Origin: a bacterium
GTDB lineage: Bacteria > Cyanobacteriota > Vampirovibrionia > Gastranaerophilales > Gastranaerophilaceae
Assembly (NCBI GenBank): GCA_017403285.1
Contig: JAFQOI010000023.1
Span: 27,486 to 91,485 of the forward strand
Direction: 5' to 3'
DNA: 64,000 bases
Below are positions 17,361 to 26,812 of the stretch, one piece after another. The translations under genes were made by a program, and so were the position numbers. The notes beneath the pieces were generated by a model, which saw only the letters and a program-made list of their open reading frames with translations, was not told where the DNA came from and made no database searches. How positions within the stretch are numbered: position 1 is the first letter of the stretch; the number at the start of each line of letters is the position of its first letter.

Positions 17361-17367
17361 CTTATAT

Positions 17368-17787
17368 ATGAATAGAATATTGATAGTAGATGATACAAAA
17401 ACTTGGTTAGTTTTTCATAAAACGACAATAGAAAGTGCGTTTGGTGATTTCTTTGAAATAACAACTGCTGATTGTGCGAAAGATGCTTTAAATATTATTA
17501 AAAGAAATGTTTCAAATCCTTTTGATGTTATTATTACCGACTTGCAAATGGAAAATGATTTTGAACCCGAACTTGCTGGGGAATGGCTTGTTCAGCGGAT
17601 ACAGGACATAAGAGAATATTCAAGTGCTAATATTATTATTGTTTCTGCTATGTACAATATAGAGTTTATTGCTAGAAAATATAATGTTGAGTGTATTTCA
17701 AAAAGTTTACTTGTTAGAAACCAGCTTTTGCTCAAATATATGTTTGAAAAATTAATGCCAGCACTAAATAAAATAGAAAATAATTAA
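17368..17787 (+). CDS. Stand-alone response regulator receiver domain
   Basis: The 139-residue single-domain protein has the acidic pair D8-D9 in ILIVDDTKTW, the phosphoacceptor D58 in VIITDLQMEND, S93 in IIIVSAM and K112 in CISKSLL. An insertion after the phosphorylation site (FEPELAGEWL) lengthens that loop. No output domain or partner kinase is adjacent; the nearest kinase is at 32.9 kb. It could act like CheY/Spo0F by protein contact. It is upstream of birA but has its own promoter. Confidence 0.88.
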   Translation: MNRILIVDDTKTWLVFHKTTIESAFGDFFEITTADCAKDALNIIKRNVSNPFDVIITDLQMENDFEPELAGEWLVQRIQDIREYSSANIIIVSAMYNIEFIARKYNVECISKSLLVRNQLLLKYMFEKLMPALNKIENN

Positions 17788-17826
17788 TTTAAAAAATATT
17801 TTGTTTGTGTTAGCATAAATTTGATT

Positions 17827-18573
17827 ATGGTTAATTCAAACATGTCGAAATATTCAATAATTACACTAGAAGAGGTACATTCTACAAATAGTTATGCACT
17901 CGAAAATGTATCTTTTCTTGAAGATAAAACAATCGTTTTTTCTCCTCATCAAATCGAAGGAAGAGGAAGGTATAAAAGAAAATGGATATGTGATGATACA
18001 GAAAATATCTATATGTCCTTTGTACTTAAACCACAAGAAAACTTTTTCCCATACACCAATTTGACTCAATATTTATCTTTTATAGTTTGTAAATATTTGG
18101 AAAATAAATTTAGTTTGCATCCTGAAATTAAGTGGCCTAATGATATATTGATTGATGGTCATAAAATATCGGGGATTTTAGCAGAAACAAATATGCAAAA
18201 TAATCAAATAAATGCTGTTATTTTGGGTCTTGGCTTAAATGTAAATTTACAACAGCATACAATTGATACAATAGATCAAAAAGCAACGTCACTTGCTGTT
18301 TTAAAAAACTCTTATTTCGATTGTGAGGAAATCTTGAGAGGAATATGTGATATGTTCTTTGAAAAGTACGATGCTTTTGTAAAGCAGGGGTTTAGTTTTA
18401 TAAAGGAAGATTACATAAACAGATGTGGTTTTCTTGGGAAAAATATAACAATCAGAGAGGCTGAAGTAAAAAAGAACTATTTTGCCAAAAAAATAGATGA
18501 TTATGGGTTATTGATTGTTGATGATGAATATGGAAATGAATGTCAGATAATAACAGGAGATGTATTATGTTAA
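17827..18573 (+). CDS. birA: Biotin--protein ligase, without DNA-binding domain
   Basis: About 248 residues, the short class that lacks the BirA helix-turn-helix. It has the biotinyl-AMP loop EGRGRYKRKW, IYMSFVL, the catalytic KWPNDILIDGHKISGILAE and GLGLNVN, and an SH3-like C-terminal domain. It attaches biotin to a conserved lysine. It overlaps oadG and precedes oadA, whose EAMKMET biotin site is the obvious substrate. The start is uncertain (ATG 17827 or 17842; no clear ribosome site). Confidence 0.93.
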   Translation: MVNSNMSKYSIITLEEVHSTNSYALENVSFLEDKTIVFSPHQIEGRGRYKRKWICDDTENIYMSFVLKPQENFFPYTNLTQYLSFIVCKYLENKFSLHPEIKWPNDILIDGHKISGILAETNMQNNQINAVILGLGLNVNLQQHTIDTIDQKATSLAVLKNSYFDCEEILRGICDMFFEKYDAFVKQGFSFIKEDYINRCGFLGKNITIREAEVKKNYFAKKIDDYGLLIVDDEYGNECQIITGDVLC

Positions 18574-18785
18574 ATGAAGGTATTGGACTTATGCTTACTG
18601 GCATGGGAACAGTTTTCTCTTTTTTGGTAGTTTTGTGGATTGCTGTTTCTTTAATGGGACAAGTTGTAAGAAAACTAAATGAGATATTCCCTGAACAAGT
18701 TGCAACAGTTCAAAAGACAGTAGCAAAAATAAGTTCAGATGTTGAAGTTGCTATATCAATTGCAGCGGCAAAAATGAAAAGATAG
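18567..18785 (+). CDS. oadG: Oxaloacetate decarboxylase gamma subunit
   Basis: The 72-residue protein has one N-terminal membrane helix (GIGLMLTGMGTVFSFLVVLWIAV) and a short charged tail, as in OadG/Na-pump decarboxylase gamma chains that hold the alpha and beta subunits together. The ATG at 18567 has AGGAGA upstream and overlaps the birA stop by 7 bp. The family is short and poorly conserved, so the call leans on its place between birA and oadA. Confidence 0.85.
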   Translation: MLNEGIGLMLTGMGTVFSFLVVLWIAVSLMGQVVRKLNEIFPEQVATVQKTVAKISSDVEVAISIAAAKMKR

Positions 18786-18817
18786 TTATTAGATAGTACA
18801 TAAAAGAGGGAAAAGAA

Positions 18818-20626
18818 ATGGCTAAAAAACAAATTAAAGTTATGGATACGTCATTCAGAGATGGTTTTCAATCCATATATGGAGCGAAAGTGTTAGTGGA
18901 TGACTTTATTCCGGCACTTCAAGCGGCTGTTGCTGCAGGTATTAATCATTTTGAAACTGCGGGTGGTGCAAGATTTCAAGCACCTATTTTCTTTTGTAAC
19001 GAAAATGCATTTGAAACAATGGATAAAATTAGAGCAGCAGTAGGGCCTGATGTTAAATTACAATCTCTTTCAAGAGGTGTTAACGTTGTAGGTTTGAATT
19101 CTCAACCACGTGATGTTATCGATTTACACGCTAAAATGTTTGCAAAACATGGTGTTAATGTTATCAGAAACTTTGATGCATTGAATGATGTTGATAACTT
19201 GATTGACTCAGCAAACAGTATTAAAAAACATGGACTTTTGCATGAAGTAACAATTACAATGATGGAACTTCCATTTGGTTGTGAAGGTGCTCATGATGTT
19301 GCATTCTATGAAAAAGTTTTAAGAAATATTTTAGATTCAGGTCTACCATTTGATTCTTTAGCATTTAAAGATGCTTCAGGTACTTCAAATCCAAGAAAAG
19401 TATATGAAACAATTAAAATGGCAAGAGAAATTTTAGGTCAAGATGCTCACATTAGATTCCATTCACATGAAACAGCAGGTACTGGTTTGGCAGCATATTT
19501 AGCAGCCCTTGATGGCGGTGCTGATGGTATTGACCTTGCCATGAAACCAGTTTCTGGTGGTACAGGACAACCTGACATCATTTCTATGTGGCATGCATTA
19601 AAGGGTACTGAATATGATTTAGGTATCGACATTAAGAAAGTTATGGAAACAGAAGAAATCTTCAAAGAATGTATGAAAGATTATGCTCTTGATCCAATTT
19701 CTTTAGCAGTTAATCCAATATTAATTCAAGCCCCATTGCCTGGTGGTGCTACAGCGACAACAGTTAACCAATTAAAAGATATGGGTATGTTAGATAAATT
19801 CCCTGCTTTAATTGCGGCAATGAAAGAATGTGTTGAAAGAGGTGGATTTGCTACCAGTGTAACTCCAGTTTCTCAATTCTATGCACAACAAGCATTTTTA
19901 AACGCTGTTCAAGGTCCTTGGGTACAAGCAAATCCTGGTTATGCAAAAATGTTATTAGGATATTTTGGTAAAACTCCTTGTGCTCCTGATTCAGAATTGG
20001 TTAAATGGGCTAGTGAAAAATTAAATATGCAACCAACTACTGAAAAAGTTGTTGATTTAAACGAAAAAGATCCAGAAAAAGGCTTAAAAGCTGCTGAGGA
20101 AAGATTAGTTGCTGCAGGTCTTCCTGTAACAGATGAAAACTTATTTATTGCTGCTGCTTGTAAAGATGGCAATGTTGATAAAGGTATTGATTTCTTACTT
20201 GGAAAAGGCGTTGTATCTGTAAATAAATCAGCACAAAAAGCAGAATCTGCTTCTGTAAGTTCATCTTCAGATGGTTGTACAGTTACTGTTAATGGTAAAA
20301 AATATGGTGTTAAATTTGAAAATGGCAAAGCAATAGTTAACGGTAAAGAATATAATGTTGATGTTAAAGATGGTATCGAAGAAACTGCTTCTACATCAAC
20401 GGCAACTGGGGAAGGTGTTGAAGTGAAAGCTCCAATGCCAGGTGCTGTTTTAAGAGTTGAAAAGAGAGTTGGTGATACTGTTGAAGAAAATGAAGAAATC
20501 TTTGTTATTGAAGCAATGAAGATGGAAACTCCAATTAAATCACCAAAAGCAGGTACTATAACTTCTTTGGCAGTATCTCAAGGTGATAAAATTGCTACTG
20601 GTCAAGTGATGGCAACTGTAGGCTAG
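18818..20626 (+). CDS. oadA: Biotin-dependent decarboxylase alpha subunit (OadA / pyruvate carboxylase subunit B type)
   Basis: The 602-residue protein is a carboxyltransferase TIM barrel ([12 protein letters not shown], the lysine of [12 protein letters not shown], metal histidines in RFHSHETAG). A PYC_OADA-like helical part follows, then an Ala/Ser/Thr linker with a small beta segment, and a C-terminal biotinyl domain with biotin lysine in EAMKMETPI. It moves CO2 from oxaloacetate (or a related beta-keto acid) to biotin. The barrel motifs differ from textbook OadA ([12 protein letters not shown] rather than the usual WGGATFD), so the true substrate deserves care. It is part of birA-oadG-oadA-oadB. 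Confidence 0.88.
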   Translation: MAKKQIKVMDTSFRDGFQSIYGAKVLVDDFIPALQAAVAAGINHFETAGGARFQAPIFFCNENAFETMDKIRAAVGPDVKLQSLSRGVNVVGLNSQPRDVIDLHAKMFAKHGVNVIRNFDALNDVDNLIDSANSIKKHGLLHEVTITMMELPFGCEGAHDVAFYEKVLRNILDSGLPFDSLAFKDASGTSNPRKVYETIKMAREILGQDAHIRFHSHETAGTGLAAYLAALDGGADGIDLAMKPVSGGTGQPDIISMWHALKGTEYDLGIDIKKVMETEEIFKECMKDYALDPISLAVNPILIQAPLPGGATATTVNQLKDMGMLDKFPALIAAMKECVERGGFATSVTPVSQFYAQQAFLNAVQGPWVQANPGYAKMLLGYFGKTPCAPDSELVKWASEKLNMQPTTEKVVDLNEKDPEKGLKAAEERLVAAGLPVTDENLFIAAACKDGNVDKGIDFLLGKGVVSVNKSAQKAESASVSSSSDGCTVTVNGKKYGVKFENGKAIVNGKEYNVDVKDGIEETASTSTATGEGVEVKAPMPGAVLRVEKRVGDTVEENEEIFVIEAMKMETPIKSPKAGTITSLAVSQGDKIATGQVMATVG

Positions 20627-20636
20627 GAGGTATAAT

Positions 20637-21824
20637 ATGCAATTATTAGATGGATTAAAAGAATTATGGTACTCAACAGGTATTTATAATTTTGTTCAAA
20701 CAGCGCAAAGTCAAGTAGAAGGTACTTGCGTGGAACAATTTTTGACTCATTTTGGTCAGCCAATAATGATTCTTATTTGTTGTTTTCTATTGTGGCTTGG
20801 TATCAAAAAACAATTTGAACCATTATTATTAGTTCCAATTGCATTTGGTGGTTTGTTATCAAACATTCCTATGCCTTTAGGTGAAGAAATAGCAGGTCCG
20901 AATGGATTTTTAGGTATAATATTTGCGGCAGGTATCGATAAAGGGTTATTCCCATTGATTATTTTCATGGGGGTAGGTGCAATGACGGACTTCGGTCCAT
21001 TAATTGCAAATCCTAAAACATTACTTTTAGGTGGTGCAGCACAATTTGGTATCTTTGGTGCATTGTTGCTTGCGCTTGCTTTAGGATTTGATGCTCAAGC
21101 GGCAGGGTCTATTGGTATTATCGGTGGAGCAGATGGTCCTACTTCAATCTATGTAACAGCCAAATTAAAACCAGAATTACTTGGTTCTATTGCTGTTGCG
21201 GCATATTCATATATGGCTTTAGTTCCAGTTATTCAACCACCAATTATGAGACTATTAACAACAAAAGAAGAACGTATGATTCAAATGACTCAATTAAGAG
21301 AAGTATCTAAACGTGAAAAGATTGTTTTCCCAATCTTAGTTTTAGTTCTTTGTTTGATTTTCTTACCTTCTGCTTGTCCATTGGTTGGGGCACTTACATT
21401 TGGCAACTTGTGTAAAGAATGTGGTGTAGTTGATAGATTATCAGATACTATGCAAAACGCATTAATCAATATTGTAACTATATTCTTGGGCTTGACAGTT
21501 GGTTCAAAATTACAAGCAGATCACTTCTTAACTGTTGAAACACTTAAGATATTAGTTCTTGGTATAACTGCTTTTGCATTAGCGACTGCTGCCGGTTTAA
21601 TAATGGCAAAGATAATGAATTTATTCTTAAAAGAAAAAATCAATCCGCTTATTGGTTCTGCGGGTGTATCTGCTGTTCCAATGGCTGCACGTGTTTCTAA
21701 TAAAGTTGGTTTAGAGGAAAATCCTCAAAACTTTTTATTAATGCACGCAATGGGACCAAACGTAGCGGGCGTAATTGGTTCTGCGGTTGCAGCAGGTGTT
21801 CTTTTGGCATTAATTGCACACTAA
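20637..21824 (+). CDS. oadB: Na+-pumping decarboxylase beta subunit
   Basis: The 395-residue polytopic membrane protein has the OadB/GcdB/MmdB hallmarks: [16 protein letters not shown] with the Na+-binding aspartate, [16 protein letters not shown], and [19 protein letters not shown]. It decarboxylates carboxybiotin and pumps sodium outward. It is 10 bp after oadA with an AGGAGG-like site and is followed by a strong terminator, so it ends the operon. This pump lets the cell gain energy from oxaloacetate decarboxylation. Confidence 0.94.
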   Translation: MQLLDGLKELWYSTGIYNFVQTAQSQVEGTCVEQFLTHFGQPIMILICCFLLWLGIKKQFEPLLLVPIAFGGLLSNIPMPLGEEIAGPNGFLGIIFAAGIDKGLFPLIIFMGVGAMTDFGPLIANPKTLLLGGAAQFGIFGALLLALALGFDAQAAGSIGIIGGADGPTSIYVTAKLKPELLGSIAVAAYSYMALVPVIQPPIMRLLTTKEERMIQMTQLREVSKREKIVFPILVLVLCLIFLPSACPLVGALTFGNLCKECGVVDRLSDTMQNALINIVTIFLGLTVGSKLQADHFLTVETLKILVLGITAFALATAAGLIMAKIMNLFLKEKINPLIGSAGVSAVPMAARVSNKVGLEENPQNFLLMHAMGPNVAGVIGSAVAAGVLLALIAH

Positions 21825-21834
21825 TATTTTTAAT

Positions 21835-21875
21835 AAATAAAAAACGGCTTATTTTGAATAAGCCGTTTTTTATTT
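21835..21875. terminator. Strong bidirectional terminator after oadB
   Basis: A 19-bp perfect stem (21835-21853 with 21857-21875, loop TTG), GC-rich in its upper part and ending in A/T runs on both strands. It serves oadB on the plus strand and the CHAP protein gene, which ends at 21874, on the minus strand. Confidence 0.93.
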
Positions 21876-23949
21876 ATTTTTTCATTGAATATATTCCAAG
21901 TACGGTATTACGATATCTTGCTTGTTCTTCAACACAACTGCTACCACCTTCACCTGACGTATTACCTTCGATAGTTGTAATTGTGCTAGAACCATCACCA
22001 TTATCTATAAATAATCCAACATGGTCTGCTTCGCCGTCACCATCCCAGTCAAATAGAACGATATCACCAGGTTGAGCGTCTTCCGCACTTACTTGATGGC
22101 CTTCGCCACTACTTTGAATTGATGGACAGTATGCTTTATTTGGACAATTTTGATACCATTCTGGCAGATTTTCATCCCCGACACCTTCACCTAATGCCAT
22201 TCGAACAAAGTCTGCACACCATAAATTTTCATCAAATTGGTAACCGAGTTCGGCAAAAATACCTCTTATTTCTGATTGGCTATAATTATCATATTTTCTT
22301 GCCCAATCGATAGCGCCTTGTAAGTCATTTATTGTGTAATCTTTTTCACTTTCTCTATTGTCGAAGTTATTTATTGCAGTTTGAACTTCATTTACATATG
22401 ATTGTGATTCTGCAACTGCATTTTTGGCATTTGTAGTCATTTCTGCTTTTGTATCAGAATACTCTGTTTTTGCATCATCATATGCTTTCATATACTCTTG
22501 TAGTTCAGGATATTTTTCTGCAATTTGAGCTTCTAAGTCTTGCATTTGCTGATTTAAAGCATCAAGGCAGGTTTCATCATCACCTGATATTAATTTTTCT
22601 TTTTCTTCTTTTAATGCATCAAGTTTTTCCTTTGCTGCATCTTTCTTTTCTTTTGCTTCAGTAACTGCTGTTGTTGCATCTTGAAGTTTTTGTCTTGCAT
22701 CTGCAAGTTTTTGACCGATTTCACCTTTCTTTTCATCACTCATTTCCGAAGTGTCGGTTGCTTCAAGAGAAGAAACGATATCTTCCCAACTTTCTTTTGT
22801 TGAGACAGCATTGTCATAAGCAGCCTCACTTTCTGAAACAACGGTTTCTTGGTTTACGATTTCTTGTTCTTTTGCATCAATTTCTTGTTCTTTGGCGCTA
22901 ATTGCATCTTTCAATGTTTGCAATTCTTCTGCCATGTCCTCATCAACTTTTGCTAATTCTTCTTGATATACTTCAAATGCATTTTCCATTGTTTCTTTTA
23001 ATCCGGAAATCGTTGGATCCGAACCATCAAGAATGCTTGATAATGCATCTTGTTTTGTTGTCAAATCAGATTCTGCGGTATTTAATTCTTCTGTTAACTC
23101 TTCTTTTGTCATATCGTCTAGAGTTTTTTCAACTGGTTCTGATGTTGTTGGAGTAGAACCACCAGATGAACCGCCAACGCTACGATTGCCACCACCACCA
23201 GATGCTCCACTTGCACGATTTGAAGGTGCTGTTGTTTGAGTTTCTTGTGGTTTAGTTATAGGTTCTTCTTTTTCTTCTTCTGTAGTCTCTTCTACTTCAG
23301 GTTTATTGAATGTTCCTGCTTGTATTTCTTCTAAAGCTTTCATTATATCGTCAAGTGAAATAGATTCTTCGTCTTTATCGTAACCTTTTATTTTCTCTAT
23401 GAAATCTGTAACTTCTTCATCTGAAAGTTCGCCATCTGTGTCTATATCAATGACCCCTTTTACAGTATCGTCTTGCATTAAGTCATTTAAAATGCCAGTA
23501 ATCATATCAATGTTTTCAAGATTTATCGCATTCGCATCTTCTTCTGTTGGTGCAACATTTTCTGCTATTTCACCTTCGACAGGAGCAGTTTCTATTTCTT
23601 CTCCATTTGAAGTTCCTTCAGTAGGAGTTGCAATTTCTCCTTCTGGTGTTTCAGCAGTTTCATCGGGATTTTCGACAGGATTATCTTCATTGGCATCTTC
23701 TGTCTTTTCGTCAGGATTAACCAATTTGCCATTTTCTATATCCATTTTTAGAATTTCACTTAAATCCATTGAAAAAATAGACACATCACTGCAATTATAT
23801 TCGGATTTAAGGTATTGCTTAAATTCCGTCATGTGAGAAAAAATACTTACTCCTGAAGTATCGTTATCATATTCTTCTTGGGTAATGTCTCCATTAGTAA
23901 GTAAATATTCCCTAAAATCTGCCTGTAGTTTAGAAAACTCAATACCCAT
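21874..23949 (-). CDS. Large acidic coiled-coil protein with C-terminal CHAP (NlpC/P60-like) domain
   Basis: The 691-residue protein: residues about 1-60 alpha-helical; an acidic Glu/Pro/Thr-rich stretch; an EF-hand-like IDTDGELSDEEV near 178; a Gly/Ser linker; a long Glu/Lys/Ala coiled coil (about 275-535); and a C-terminal CHAP domain. In the CHAP domain the cysteine is in NLWCADFVRMAL and the histidine in GEADHVGLFI. CHAP enzymes cut peptidoglycan stem or cross-bridge peptides. No N-terminal signal peptide is visible, so export is unexplained. A perfect 15-bp inverted repeat lies just before the ribosome site AGAAAGGAAAG. The coiled-coil plus hydrolase layout recalls PcsB-like cell-division hydrolases. 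Confidence 0.85.
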   Translation of the reverse strand: MGIEFSKLQADFREYLLTNGDITQEEYDNDTSGVSIFSHMTEFKQYLKSEYNCSDVSIFSMDLSEILKMDIENGKLVNPDEKTEDANEDNPVENPDETAETPEGEIATPTEGTSNGEEIETAPVEGEIAENVAPTEEDANAINLENIDMITGILNDLMQDDTVKGVIDIDTDGELSDEEVTDFIEKIKGYDKDEESISLDDIMKALEEIQAGTFNKPEVEETTEEEKEEPITKPQETQTTAPSNRASGASGGGGNRSVGGSSGGSTPTTSEPVEKTLDDMTKEELTEELNTAESDLTTKQDALSSILDGSDPTISGLKETMENAFEVYQEELAKVDEDMAEELQTLKDAISAKEQEIDAKEQEIVNQETVVSESEAAYDNAVSTKESWEDIVSSLEATDTSEMSDEKKGEIGQKLADARQKLQDATTAVTEAKEKKDAAKEKLDALKEEKEKLISGDDETCLDALNQQMQDLEAQIAEKYPELQEYMKAYDDAKTEYSDTKAEMTTNAKNAVAESQSYVNEVQTAINNFDNRESEKDYTINDLQGAIDWARKYDNYSQSEIRGIFAELGYQFDENLWCADFVRMALGEGVGDENLPEWYQNCPNKAYCPSIQSSGEGHQVSAEDAQPGDIVLFDWDGDGEADHVGLFIDNGDGSSTITTIEGNTSGEGGSSCVEEQARYRNTVLGIYSMKK

Positions 23950-23964
23950 TTACTTTCCTTTCTA

Positions 23965-24006
23965 CTAATCCCATATATGCGAATATATCGACATATATGG
24001 GATTAG
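23965..24006. repeat. Perfect 15-bp inverted repeat upstream of the CHAP protein gene
   Basis: CTAATCCCATATATG (23965-23979) and its exact complement (23992-24006) flank a 12-nt loop that is itself partly symmetrical. It lies between the isocitrate dehydrogenase stop and the CHAP gene ribosome site, with no T-run after it on the minus strand. It is therefore more like an operator or leader hairpin than a classic terminator. Confidence 0.7.
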
Positions 24007-24040
24007 ACATAAAGATTTCAATGTATAATTTTACAAAAAT

Positions 24041-25036
24041 TTACAAATTTTTAATAATTTCTTCAGTAAAATCCTCAGTTGTTGATGTTCCACCTAAATC
24101 TGGTGTTAAAACTTTCTTTTCTTTGATTGTTTTATATAGTGCAGTTTCAATTTTTTGTGCAACATCTTTTTGATTAATATACTTAAGCATTTCTATCCCA
24201 GAAAGTAATAAAGCAGTAGGATTTGCTTTGTTTTGACCTTTTATATCTGGTGCACTTCCATGAACTGGTTCAAATACGGCAGAATCAAGACCAATATTCG
24301 CACCTTGAGCTATCCCAAGTCCTCCAATTAGTCCTGCACATAAATCTGATACGATATCGCCATATAAGTTTGGAAGAACAAGAACGTCGAATTTTTCAGG
24401 ATTTTGTACTAATTGCATACATAAATTATCTACAAGAATTTCTTTGTATTCAATTTGCGGATATTCTTTTGCAACTTCTCTTGCGCAGGTTAAGAATAAA
24501 CCATCTGCTAATTTACAAATGTTTGCCTTTGAAACGGCAGTTACAGTTTTTCTTCCATTCTTAACAGCATAGTCAAATGCAAATTTTACAATTCGAGTCG
24601 ATGCTTTTCTTGTTATAAGTTTTACTCCTTCAACAGTATCTTCATCAACTTTTCTTTCAATTCCTGCATATAAATCTTCTGTGTTTTCTCTAACTATAAT
24701 GATATCAACATTGTTATAGCGAGTTTCTATTCCATCTACATTTTTGCAAGGACGTAAGTTTGCATATAAATCAAGAGTCTTTCTTAATGCAACATTTACG
24801 CTTCTAAATCCTTCTCCAATTGGAGTTGTAACAGGTGCTTTTAATGCAACCTTATTCTTTTTTATTGATTCAATAACTCTATCAGGAAGAGGGGTTCCTT
24901 CTTTATCTATTATGTCAGCGCCAGCCGTTTGTACATCCCATTCAACTTGTGCGCCTGCTTTTTCAAATATTTTTACAACTGAACTTGATATTTCAGGTCC
25001 GATACCATCACCTGGAATTAATGTTATTGTTTGCAT
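24041..25036 (-). CDS. NAD-dependent isocitrate dehydrogenase-type beta-decarboxylating dehydrogenase
   Basis: The 331-residue protein belongs to the isocitrate/isopropylmalate dehydrogenase family: LIPGDGIGPE, ENTEDLYAGIERK, NLYGDIVSDLCAGLIGG and EPVHGSAPDIKGQNKANP. The substrate loop reads FRSVNVALRKTLDLYANLRP. The Ser-x-Asn-x-x-Leu-Arg pattern marks isocitrate dehydrogenases, whereas isopropylmalate enzymes differ here. It is the last gene of an operon with an aconitase-type pair and a citrate/homocitrate synthase relative. It should yield 2-oxoglutarate; homoisocitrate is the main alternative substrate. Confidence 0.85.
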   Translation of the reverse strand: MQTITLIPGDGIGPEISSSVVKIFEKAGAQVEWDVQTAGADIIDKEGTPLPDRVIESIKKNKVALKAPVTTPIGEGFRSVNVALRKTLDLYANLRPCKNVDGIETRYNNVDIIIVRENTEDLYAGIERKVDEDTVEGVKLITRKASTRIVKFAFDYAVKNGRKTVTAVSKANICKLADGLFLTCAREVAKEYPQIEYKEILVDNLCMQLVQNPEKFDVLVLPNLYGDIVSDLCAGLIGGLGIAQGANIGLDSAVFEPVHGSAPDIKGQNKANPTALLLSGIEMLKYINQKDVAQKIETALYKTIKEKKVLTPDLGGTSTTEDFTEEIIKNL

Positions 25037-25047
25037 TTGTCTTTCCT

Positions 25048-25548
25048 TTATACTAAGTCAAAATCGCCGTGCAATTTAATGTGCTCGATTAATCCACCTT
25101 CGTTTAATAGTTTTATCATTACATCTGGTAATGGTGGTATTGGCAATTTAATATCTTGGGTTTTGTTGTAAACAAAACCATTTTTTATGTCTACTTCTAA
25201 TTCGTCTCCAGCATTTATTTTATCAGTATCACACTCAATTAAAAGCAAACCAATATTTATTGCATTGCGATAAAAAATTCTTGCAAAACTTTTTGCAATA
25301 ACTGCACCAACTCCTGCAATTTTTATAATTTGAGGAGCATGTTCTCTAGAAGAGCCCAGTCCAAAGTTATTGCCAGCAACAACAAAATCACCTTTGCTCA
25401 TTTTTGAAGCAAATTCTGCATCTGCATCTTCAAGTACATGCTTTGCAAGTTCAGGAAGGTTTGAACGTAAGTGGAATAATCTTCCTGGTGCTATATGATC
25501 TGTAGATATATCATCTCCAAACTTAAATGCTTTTCCTGTTAATGACAT
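25048..25548 (-). CDS. Aconitase-family small subunit (LeuD/HacB type)
   Basis: The 166-residue swivel-domain protein has GKAFKFGDDISTDHIAPGR, the loop VVAGNNFGLGSSREHAPQ and SFARIFYRNAINIGL. It pairs with the large subunit encoded upstream to form a heteromeric hydro-lyase. LeuD, homoaconitase and two-part aconitase cannot be separated by sequence alone, but the operon partner is an isocitrate-type dehydrogenase. It overlaps the large-subunit stop by one base. Confidence 0.88.
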   Translation of the reverse strand: MSLTGKAFKFGDDISTDHIAPGRLFHLRSNLPELAKHVLEDADAEFASKMSKGDFVVAGNNFGLGSSREHAPQIIKIAGVGAVIAKSFARIFYRNAINIGLLLIECDTDKINAGDELEVDIKNGFVYNKTQDIKLPIPPLPDVMIKLLNEGGLIEHIKLHGDFDLV

Positions 25549-26801
25549 TATAAAACCTCCCTTACATCGGCAATATATCCTTTTATTGCACTATATGCAG
25601 CAGTTGCTGGTGATGCAAGATATATGAACCCTTCAGTATTTCCCATTCTTCCTTTGAAATTTCTATTTTGAGTTGCTAAGCAAACTTCTCCGTCCCCTAA
25701 TATTCCTGCGTGAACCCCTACACAAGCACCACAGCCTGATGTTGCTATTGCTGCACCAGCATTAACAAAAGTTGTTATTAAGCCTTCTTCAAGCGCTTGA
25801 AGGAATACTTGTCTTGATGCTGGGGTAACTATCAATCTAACACCATCTTTTACTTTTTTATTTTTTAATATGTCAGCAGCAATTCTTAAGTCTTCAATAC
25901 GTCCGTTAGTACAAGTTCCGATGTATACTTGGTGTATATTCGTGCATTCCATTTCATCAATTGTTTTTGTGTTATCAACAGTGTGAGGACAAGAAATTGT
26001 TGGTTTTAAATCATTTAAATTAATGTTTATGATTCTTTCATATTCAGCATCACTATCTGCTTTGATTTCTTGGAATTTATCTGCTCTGCCATGTTCTTTT
26101 AGGTATTCTAATGTTTTTTCATCTGTTTCAAAAAGACCTACTTTTGCACCTGCTTCAACTGCCATATTTGATATGGTAAATCTATCTGCCATCGTCATAT
26201 TTTTAATGGCACTGCCTGTAAATTCAAGTGCTTTATATGTTGCACCATCGGCACCAATTAAACCAATAAGGTGAAGAATTAAGTCTTTTGCGTATACCCC
26301 TTTAGGGAATTCTCCATCCACGACTATCTTATAAGTAGATGGAACTTTTAACCAAGTTTTTCCAAGTGCCATTACGATTGCTATATCTGTTGAACCAACG
26401 CCAGTAGCAAATGCGCCAAGAGCACCAGACGTACAAGTGTGAGAGTCTGCGCCTAATAATACTTCACCAGGGTTTACAAAGCTTTCAATCAAACGTTGGT
26501 GACATACACCATCGCCAGATTCTGATAATATTGCACCATATTCTTTTGCGAAATCTCTCAAAACCATATGCGAATTTGATAATTCTTTTCTTGGGCTTGG
26601 AGCTGCATGGTCAATAAATAAGATTGTTCTTTCTGGATTAAATAACTTGTTTTTATTTAATTTTTTAAATTCGTTAACTGCTAAAGGACCCGTTCCGTCT
26701 TGAACCATTACAACATCTATGTTTGATATGATTAGTTCCCCAGGTCTTACTTGCTTACCTGCATGTGCAGATAATATTTTTTCTGCAATTGTTTGTCCCA
26801 T
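25548..26801 (-). CDS. Aconitase-family large subunit (LeuC/HacA type)
   Basis: The 417-residue protein has the 4Fe-4S cysteines of the family (LGADSHTCTSGALGAFATG, GTCTNGRIEDL and the ATSGCGACVGVHAG stretch) and begins GQTIAEKILSAHAG as in archaeal-type LeuC/homoaconitase large chains. It dehydrates and rehydrates the citrate-like acid. It is 11 bp downstream of the synthase gene, translationally coupled to the small subunit, and part of the four-gene 28126-24041 operon. Confidence 0.88.
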   Translation of the reverse strand: MGQTIAEKILSAHAGKQVRPGELIISNIDVVMVQDGTGPLAVNEFKKLNKNKLFNPERTILFIDHAAPSPRKELSNSHMVLRDFAKEYGAILSESGDGVCHQRLIESFVNPGEVLLGADSHTCTSGALGAFATGVGSTDIAIVMALGKTWLKVPSTYKIVVDGEFPKGVYAKDLILHLIGLIGADGATYKALEFTGSAIKNMTMADRFTISNMAVEAGAKVGLFETDEKTLEYLKEHGRADKFQEIKADSDAEYERIININLNDLKPTISCPHTVDNTKTIDEMECTNIHQVYIGTCTNGRIEDLRIAADILKNKKVKDGVRLIVTPASRQVFLQALEEGLITTFVNAGAAIATSGCGACVGVHAGILGDGEVCLATQNRNFKGRMGNTEGFIYLASPATAAYSAIKGYIADVREVL

Positions 26802-26812
26802 GTTTTATTCCT

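Noticed and set aside
17800..17845. birA as another leaderless gene
   Set aside because: No ribosome site is visible, but the only nearby -10-like box (CATAAA) is weak and the start codon itself is uncertain.
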